A stretch of 47,298 nucleotides of DNA, taken from contig JALSHH010000039.1 in assembly GCA_026982335.1 (NCBI GenBank), positions 1 to 47,298 on the forward strand. Reading direction: 5' to 3'. The notes under the pieces were generated by a model, which was not told where the DNA came from, searched no databases, and was given only the letters and a program-made list of their open reading frames with translations. Within the stretch, counting starts at the first letter, position 1; every line of letters starts with the position of its first letter. This DNA is from Phycisphaerales bacterium (GTDB lineage: Bacteria; Planctomycetota; Phycisphaerae; Phycisphaerales; UBA1924). Positions 43,089 to 47,298 of the stretch are shown here, in pieces. A program made the position numbers and the translations under genes.

Positions 43089-44829
43089 TCGACCAAACCA
43101 AGGCGGCGGATATGGGGACGGACAGGGTGGTGACTATGGCGGCGTCGGACGACGCAGCGGGTCACCCGACGGAAGACCCGGCGACGGGTTCGGCGGAGGA
43201 CAAGGTGGTAGACGACTTGGGGGCAGGCCTGGAGGAATATCCAGGGGACAAGGTGGATTCGGCGGACGCCAAGGGAACGGCGGCGGATTCGATGGGCATC
43301 GACCCGACGGACGGGGAGGATATGGCGGCAATCGGCGCAACAACCGAGACCAAGCACGCGAAGAACGAGCGCGCCACCCCAAGCCTGATATCATCGAAAA
43401 AGATAACTTTGTGCTTTTGGTCAACAAACCCGCGGGCATCCCCACGCGCAAAGGCAGATCGCCCACGCTGGTCGATATGGTCGATGAACTCTCAGGCGCT
43501 CGCAAACGCCTGATGCGTGTGGCCCACGAACTCGATGCCCAGGCATCGGGGATTGTACTCTTCGTGGCGATGCGCGATACCGAAGATTCGCCCCGGACGC
43601 AGACCCATCCCGAAACAAGTTACCTCGCGCTGGTCGAAGGCGTGTTCTCCGAAGAAACAAGCCGAGTCGGTGAGACCGTCACTGGAGCAGTGGCGCACTC
43701 TTCGGGACTCGGCGCGACACCGAGCACACATATTCGTGTTATCGAAGCGGGCAATGGGCTGAGCCTCTTGCGCGTACGAGCAAGACCTGATCTACCCGAA
43801 CAGATCCGTGAGCACTTGGCCAAAATCGGACACCCGGTCGTCGGCGATCATAAGCACGGCGCGACCCGCGATGATCTCCATCGGCTCGGGCTCCACGCCA
43901 ACGGATTGCGCATCACCCATCCCGAAGAAGACAAGACCATGCGGTACAAGTGTCCGGCGCCCGCATCGTTCTGGCTGGCGATGGGAGTCACGCCTCCACC
44001 TGATGCGGCGATCAATGCAGCGGAAGAGTCGGCTCCATCGATGGTCAAAAAGGGGTGGGATCATGTTGCCGGATGGTATGACCAGCTCATCTCCCAGCGC
44101 GGATCAGACCATCACCAGCAGATCATCTTGCCCGGAGTCATGCACCTGCTCAATCTTCAGCCCGGCGAGCGGGTGCTCGATGTCGCCTGTGGACAGGGTG
44201 TGATGAGCGAATACATCGCCCGCCATGCCGATGTTGCCCAAGTCGTGGGGACGGACATTTCCGATGCCCTGATCGAAGCTGCCAATTCCCGGGCAACTGA
44301 TCGCACTTCATACAAAGTCTGGGACGCGTGCAAACTCTCCGAACTTGATCTTGAACCGGTCGATGCGGCGACCTGCATTATGGCGATGATGAATATCGAA
44401 GAGCTCGATGCGATATTCAAAGGCGTATACGATCGACTCAAACCAGGTGGGCGATTCGTATGCGTGATTTCACACCCATCATTCCGCATTGCCCAAGGGA
44501 GTGCCTGGGGATGGACGATGGATCAGCGTACCGGTCAGCAGGTTCAGTTCCGCCGAATCGACCAATATCTTTCTGAACAATCCACCACGATTGTGATGAA
44601 CCCAGGCGAAGTGTCCAAAGGTAAGCCTGCCATCACCACCATCACCCACCATCGCCCGATCAGTCGCTACATCAGCGCCTGCGTCCAGAGCGGACTGGTG
44701 GTTGATGCGATCGAAGAGTGGGCAAGCCAGCGTATAAGTGAACCTGGCCCGCGTGCAGCAGCCGAAAACCACGCCCGGCGTGAGATTCCGTTGTTCATGG
44801 CCATCCGTTGCCAAAAACCAAATTGCTGA
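43078..44829 (+). CDS. Fusion of a Gly/Arg-rich tail, a pseudouridine synthase-like domain and a SAM methyltransferase
   Basis: This 583-residue protein has three parts. Residues 1-100 are a glycine-rich, RGG/FGG low-complexity tail (GGGYGDGQGGDYGG, GGFGGRQGNGGGFDG) of the kind that binds RNA. Residues ~105-305 resemble an RluA-type pseudouridine synthase: VLLVNKPAGIPTRKGR, HELDAQASGIVLFV with Asp153 in the catalytic position, SYLALVEGVF, GHPVVGDHKHG and LHANGLRITHP. The conserved Arg of H-R-L-D is Glu here. Residues ~320-583 are a class I SAM methyltransferase with HVAGWYDQLIS, ERVLDVACGQGVMSEYIA at 365, TDISDALIEAANSRA, CIMAMMNIEELDA and LKPGGRFVCVISHPSF. The ATG at 43078 overlaps coaB by 11 bp. 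The likely role is RNA modification; target unknown. Confidence 0.8.
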   Translation: MADNRPNQGGGYGDGQGGDYGGVGRRSGSPDGRPGDGFGGGQGGRRLGGRPGGISRGQGGFGGRQGNGGGFDGHRPDGRGGYGGNRRNNRDQAREERARHPKPDIIEKDNFVLLVNKPAGIPTRKGRSPTLVDMVDELSGARKRLMRVAHELDAQASGIVLFVAMRDTEDSPRTQTHPETSYLALVEGVFSEETSRVGETVTGAVAHSSGLGATPSTHIRVIEAGNGLSLLRVRARPDLPEQIREHLAKIGHPVVGDHKHGATRDDLHRLGLHANGLRITHPEEDKTMRYKCPAPASFWLAMGVTPPPDAAINAAEESAPSMVKKGWDHVAGWYDQLISQRGSDHHQQIILPGVMHLLNLQPGERVLDVACGQGVMSEYIARHADVAQVVGTDISDALIEAANSRATDRTSYKVWDACKLSELDLEPVDAATCIMAMMNIEELDAIFKGVYDRLKPGGRFVCVISHPSFRIAQGSAWGWTMDQRTGQQVQFRRIDQYLSEQSTTIVMNPGEVSKGKPAITTITHHRPISRYISACVQSGLVVDAIEEWASQRISEPGPRAAAENHARREIPLFMAIRCQKPNC

Positions 44830-44842
44830 TTCATCTGCTGAT

Positions 44843-45241
44843 TTATTCGTGCAAGCTGCGCATGTAGGCCACGACATTCCGAAGATCTTCATCGGTAAGT
44901 GTTGGGTCGCCTCCGTAGGGGGGCATCGGTGCTTTGCCTGCGCTCATTGGATCGTCGATCGCCCGTCCAACTTTGATGAACTCGACGAGTTCTTCATCGG
45001 TTGCGTTGGCAATGAACTCGCTCACGACCCAGTTTTTGCCGAGATTTTCAACCCCAACCCCACCTTCGCCATGACATGCGATGCAGGTTTTGTTGTAGAT
45101 TACCTTGCCTTTGGCTCGGGCAAATGTGTTGGCATCGACTGCGGGTGTTGCAGCGGTTTCGGATGATTCTGATCCCCCGCCACACCCTGAAAGCATGGTG
45201 AGCGTGACGACGAGTACGATGGCAGTAGCTGTGCGTTTCAT
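44843..45241 (-). CDS. Small lipoprotein c-type cytochrome
   Basis: This 132-residue protein has a signal peptide ending in a lipobox (MLSGC) and a Ser/Gly/Ala-rich linker, so it should be tethered to the outer face of a membrane. The single haem site is CIACHGEGGVGVENLG. The probable axial Met lies in KAPMPPYGGDPTLTDEDLRN, followed by VVAYMRSL, as in cbb3-type or soluble class I cytochromes. It would carry electrons between complexes. AGGAGA lies 5 nt before the ATG at 45241. It converges on the fusion gene with only 13 bp between stops. No partner oxidase is in the window. Confidence 0.85.
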   Translation of the reverse strand: MKRTATAIVLVVTLTMLSGCGGGSESSETAATPAVDANTFARAKGKVIYNKTCIACHGEGGVGVENLGKNWVVSEFIANATDEELVEFIKVGRAIDDPMSAGKAPMPPYGGDPTLTDEDLRNVVAYMRSLHE

Positions 45242-45335
45242 GTTTTCTCCTGGCAGACTATGTCCTGCAATGCAGTATATGTCTGTCATTCTGGATGGAT
45301 AAAGCAAGAATAAAAAACTCTGCATTCCAAATGAT
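45242..45335. other. Upstream region of the cytochrome c gene
   Basis: The 94 bp before the cytochrome start hold its ribosome binding site. I see no sure promoter or further gene in them. Confidence 0.4.
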
Positions 45336-45363
45336 TGCCATCGGGAAAGTGAATCCTATACTG
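45336..45363 (+). promoter_or_regulatory. Sigma-70-type promoter for tRNA-Gly
   Basis: TTGCCA (45336-45341), 16 bp, then TATACT (45358-45363); each box matches five of six consensus bases. The predicted start is about 50 nt before the tRNA. Between them lies an imperfect direct repeat, TTCTGAGCCAGCGCTTTGG at 45367 and TTCTGAGCAGCGATTTGG at 45398. Confidence 0.6.
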
Positions 45364-45419
45364 TGTTCTGAGCCAGCGCTTTGGGATCATTAGCGGTTCT
45401 GAGCAGCGATTTGGCAACT

Positions 45420-45491
45420 GCGGGTGTAGCTCAATGGTAGAGCGTCAGCCTTCCAAGCTGAATGTTGACGGTTCGAGTCCGTTCACCCGCT
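45420..45491 (+). tRNA. tRNA-Gly (anticodon TCC)
   Basis: This 72-nt cloverleaf has acceptor GCGGGTG paired with CACCCGC, D arm GCTC-AATGGTA-GAGC, anticodon arm CAGCC-TTCC-AAGCTG region with TCC in the loop, T arm with GGTTCGAGTCC, and discriminator T. CCA is not encoded. A promoter lies upstream and a terminator downstream; the mobile region follows on its 3' side. Confidence 0.96.
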
Positions 45492-45498
45492 TTGATGA

Positions 45499-45540
45499 CC
45501 GCCGTTGACCAGAGTGGTCAGCGGCGGCTATTTCTTGACG
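45499..45540 (+). terminator. Intrinsic terminator after tRNA-Gly
   Basis: A 13-bp stem (CCGCCGTTGACCA at 45499-45511 with TGGTCAGCGGCGG at 45515-45527, one G-T pair) closes on a 3-nt loop and is followed by CTATTTCTT. It starts 7 nt after the tRNA. Confidence 0.75.
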
Positions 45541-45640
45541 GGGGCGTCAGTTACGCGATCACTCGCAAAGAGTCGGACCGACTGCTGATAATCGTCAAAT
45601 TGCCAAGAGTTGACTACGAATGACCCAAATGGACGCTCGT

Positions 45641-45676
45641 TTGTGCAAGCGCTTGTGCAAGGTGTGGTGCAAGGTG
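45641..45676 (+). repeat. Three 12-bp direct repeats (core GTGCAAG) before the NERD gene
   Basis: TTGTGCAAGCGC, TTGTGCAAGGTG and TGGTGCAAGGTG follow each other exactly (45641, 45653, 45665). They lie 29 bp before the ATG of the NERD gene. They could be an operator, recombinase arm sites, or the tail of a decayed gene: one frame reads LVQALVQGVVQGVP. The rest of the gap 45541-45704 shows nothing I recognise. Confidence 0.8.
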
Positions 45677-45691
45677 TTCCAGCCGACACGG

Positions 45692-45697
45692 TATCAT
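45692..45697 (+). promoter_or_regulatory. -10-like box TATCAT, 7 nt before the NERD gene ATG
   Basis: TATCAT then CATCACG then ATG at 45705, with no ribosome binding site. It is the fifth example of this layout. It overlaps a small palindrome, ATCATC..GATGAT. Confidence 0.3.
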
Positions 45698-45704
45698 CAT
45701 CACG

Positions 45705-46665
45705 ATGATCGTCAAAGAGAAAACATCACGCCCCGGTCGAAACAGGATGGAGCAAGCTGGCGACGCTGCCGAGAAGCAGATGGCGTTCTACCTGTGTCGG
45801 TGCTACGCAGACGACCCTGATGTCCGCGTATTCAATGATCTCCGCGTAAAGCGTCAGGGCGAGGTCGCCCAGATCGACCATCTCGTCCTCCACAAGCACG
45901 GGATAATCATCATCGAGTCCAAGAGCGTCACCGGCGAGGTACATATCAACCCGCAGCTCGAGTTTGTGCGTGTGTTCGGACGCAAGCGGACGGGGATGCC
46001 ATCGCCAATCCAGGAGGCAGGCCGCCAGGGTGCATTGCTTCGCCAGTTGCTTGTCGATCACAAGGAAGAACTTCGCCGAAAGAAACTCCTCGGGCTCGTC
46101 CAAGGCGGTTTCCAGCATTGCCCGATCCAGGTCCTCGTCGCCATCTCCGACCAAGGGATCATCAAACGGCCAAAGAAGACCATTCCAGAACTCCACAAAG
46201 CCGATCAAATCGAGGACCAGATTGAAACGATCATCGATCGACACCAACGCGCCGGGAAGTTGACGACTCCCGACGATGGCAACTGGGGCACCTACGCCTT
46301 TCATCCCGAAGAGTTCTCACGCATCACCGAGTTCCTGATCACCCAACATACTGAACCTGTAACCACTTCGTTGCTGAAGACGAAGTCAGTCGTCAACTCC
46401 GATCCCCAAGCTTCAGCAGCCCCCACCTCCTTGCCGATATACCTCTGCACACACTGCCATTCAACGAACCTCGAGGTACACTTCGTGTCGATTGTACTAC
46501 TTCAAGTGCCTCGATTGCGACGGCAACACGGCGATTAAAAACACATGTCTCAGTTGCGGCGGGACTACCAAGACGAAGAAACAAGGCCCAGATTTCACCG
46601 CGGTGTGCATGTCATGTAGCCAAGAGGATCTGTTCTTCCGTAGCCAGGTCAATACCAGTGGGTGA
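45705..46665 (+). pseudogene. NERD-domain nuclease-like gene with C-terminal zinc ribbon, broken by a frameshift
   Basis: The first ~263 codons encode a NERD (nuclease-related) domain: VFNDLRVKRQGEVAQIDHLV, GIIIIESKSVTGEVHIN and FGRKRTGMPSPIQEA, then a helical part. The Asp in QIDHL and Glu-x-Lys in IESKS are the nuclease-like acidic residues. From YLCTHCHSTNLEV a zinc ribbon begins. One frame then runs on to a stop at 46538 with unrelated residues. In the +1 frame from 46495 the sequence continues as YYFKCLDCDGNTAIKN, then TCLSCGG and FTAVCMSCSQEDLFF, to a TGA at 46663-46665. A single extra base near 46494 explains this. The break could be real or a sequencing error. NERD proteins are often linked to mobile DNA. 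No ribosome binding site is visible. Confidence 0.75.
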
Positions 46666-46722
46666 GTGTGCTCATTGAAAAGCACCCCACTCTTTCTCAA
46701 TCGCCGGTGTCTAGAAAAAAAC

Positions 46723-47172
46723 CTATCCCTGATTTCTTCCACTCTCCGCAAATGTCTCGCCGCTTGGCTGGAGGCTCGGCAGCGCCTCCAACGCCCCGGC
46801 GACATCCAACAGCTTCGGATCGGTGTAGACATTGGCGGTCAAGCTCGGGTCGCTGTGGCGCATGGCGGCCTGCGCTGTCCGGAGCGGGACGCCCGCAGCA
46901 CACAGGTGAGTCCCAAAGGTGTGGCGTAGGGCGTGGATATCGAGCGTTCGGCCACGGTCGTCGGTCTTGATAATGACCTCTTTGCCATCGCGTTGTTCAA
47001 CCCGTGCGATCCCGGCGAAGATCAGGTCGCGGTCGAAGATACGGATCAGGCCGTCGGGGACATTGAGCAGTTTGGTCTCAGGCGGAAGGCGTGATGGGAT
47101 CGGATCGCCTCGGCGTTGTGCGGTGTCTTGGAGGACAGCGAGTTGTTCGTCGAGCCATTCCTTGAGTTCGCT
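46723..47172 (-). pseudogene. C-terminal half of a tyrosine recombinase (integrase), truncated at its 5' side
   Basis: On the minus strand the frame ending at TAG (46725-46723) encodes SSELKEWLDEQLAVLQD, later VPDGLIRIFDRDLIFAGI. The catalytic part is DIHALRHTFGTHLCAAGVPL (H-x-x-R box), AQAAMRHSDPSLTANVYTDP with the Tyr nucleophile, and LLDVAGALEALPSL. The first active-site Arg and the whole core-binding domain are missing. The frame stays open to the window edge, but residues upstream of SSELKEW do not resemble an integrase, and a probable IS end begins exactly there at 47173. It converges on the NERD gene with 57 bp between stops; that gap holds nothing recognisable. It probably once mobilised DNA near the tRNA-Gly gene. 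The protein cannot be functional as seen. Confidence 0.75.
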
Positions 47173-47298
47173 TGACCTGCCCCCATATTCTGTACCACTC
47201 CCTATGTTAGGGCAGTGGCGTTCCTTTGTCCCATCAGAGGGCTGCGGAGCGTAGCGGAGCAGGCCTCTGATGGATGAATGACGACTCGGGTGATTCGG
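47173..47298. mobile_element. Possible end of an insertion sequence (IS3-like), running off the right edge
   Basis: TGACCTGCCCCC at 47173 has the form of IS3-family terminal repeats and abuts the point where integrase similarity stops. Inside lie two hairpins: CCACTCCCTA.TGT.TAGGGCAGTGG (47195-47218), and CCATCAGAGG (47231-47240) paired with CCTCTGATGG (47264-47273), with CTGC/GCAG inside the latter. No transposase is visible before the edge. This is pattern recall only. Confidence 0.35.
47231..47273. repeat. Inverted repeat CCATCAGAGG / CCTCTGATGG with a structured spacer
   Basis: A perfect 10-bp inverted repeat with a 23-nt spacer. After a G-G mismatch a further CTGC/GCAG pairs, and the spacer itself has the near-repeat GCGGAGCGTAGCGGAGC. 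It lies within the possible IS end. Confidence 0.8.

Noticed and set aside
45620..45820. 66-codon frame overlapping the NERD start
   Set aside because: Its sequence comes from the iterons and from the NERD gene read in another frame.
1..47298. CRISPR array, restriction-modification or toxin-antitoxin operon
   Set aside because: I looked for regularly spaced repeats, methylase/endonuclease pairs and small paired genes; the only short repeats are the CAA run, the 12-bp coding repeat and the three iterons.

Overview
The window looks like chromosomal DNA from a planctomycete, most likely of the Phycisphaerae type. This is inferred from several features seen together: very large pseudopilin-like proteins made from one type II secretion/type IV pilus-like operon, two GspE/PilB ATPases, several secreted peptidases with DxDxDG calcium-loop repeats, and recombinase remnants of a kind often met in that phylum. 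No rRNA or other taxonomic marker is present, so the assignment rests on protein style only.

Layout. 1-175 holds the remnant of a DUF772-type transposase that runs off the left edge. 269-3973 (minus) encodes two M14 carboxypeptidase-like proteins in tandem: the downstream one keeps the zinc and catalytic residues, the upstream one has lost them. 4222-10823 (plus) is a tightly packed operon for reductive pyrimidine breakdown: malonate/methylmalonate-semialdehyde dehydrogenase, beta-ureidopropionase, NCS1 transporter, beta-alanine-type aminotransferase and dihydropyrimidinase. The first enzyme of that route, a PreA-type dihydropyrimidine dehydrogenase, is encoded convergently at 10864-12012. 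It follows a glycosyltransferase and a domain-inverted HldE-like kinase/nucleotidyltransferase (12062-14762, minus).

14872-23562 is housekeeping and accessory metabolism: cardiolipin synthase, an MBL-fold hydrolase, an MBL-rhodanese sulfur protein divergent from a cysteine-desulfurase-like enzyme, a BaiN/HI0933 flavoprotein and an S9 prolyl oligopeptidase. 23751-24180 holds a CAA microsatellite, the C-terminal remnant of a serine recombinase, and a tRNA-Pro gene on the other strand with its terminator.

24250-42132 (minus) is one long secretion/pilus-like cluster. In transcription order it encodes a GspE/PilB ATPase, PilT, a second GspE/PilB ATPase, GspF/PilC, and then GspG-, GspH-, GspI-, GspJ- and GspK-like pseudopilins. 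The pseudopilins are two to several times the usual size, ending in a 1961-residue GspK-like protein. Start and stop codons overlap between the pseudopilin genes, so they are probably translated together. Neither GspE/PilB ATPase has the usual tetra-cysteine zinc site. No secretin, PilM/N/O or prepilin peptidase gene lies in the window.

42342-45241 carries coaB, a three-part protein (glycine/RGG-rich tail, pseudouridine synthase-like domain, SAM methyltransferase), and a small lipoprotein cytochrome c. 45336-47298 is a second mobile region: tRNA-Gly with promoter and terminator, three 12-bp iterons, a frameshifted NERD/zinc-ribbon gene, the C-terminal half of a tyrosine recombinase, and what may be the end of an IS element cutting it off.

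The least usual items are the giant pseudopilin operon, the RGG/pseudouridine synthase/methyltransferase fusion, the active/inactive M14 pair, the PreA without an Fe-S domain or PreT partner, and a set of genes that look leaderless (a -10-like box 5-8 nt before the ATG with no Shine-Dalgarno).
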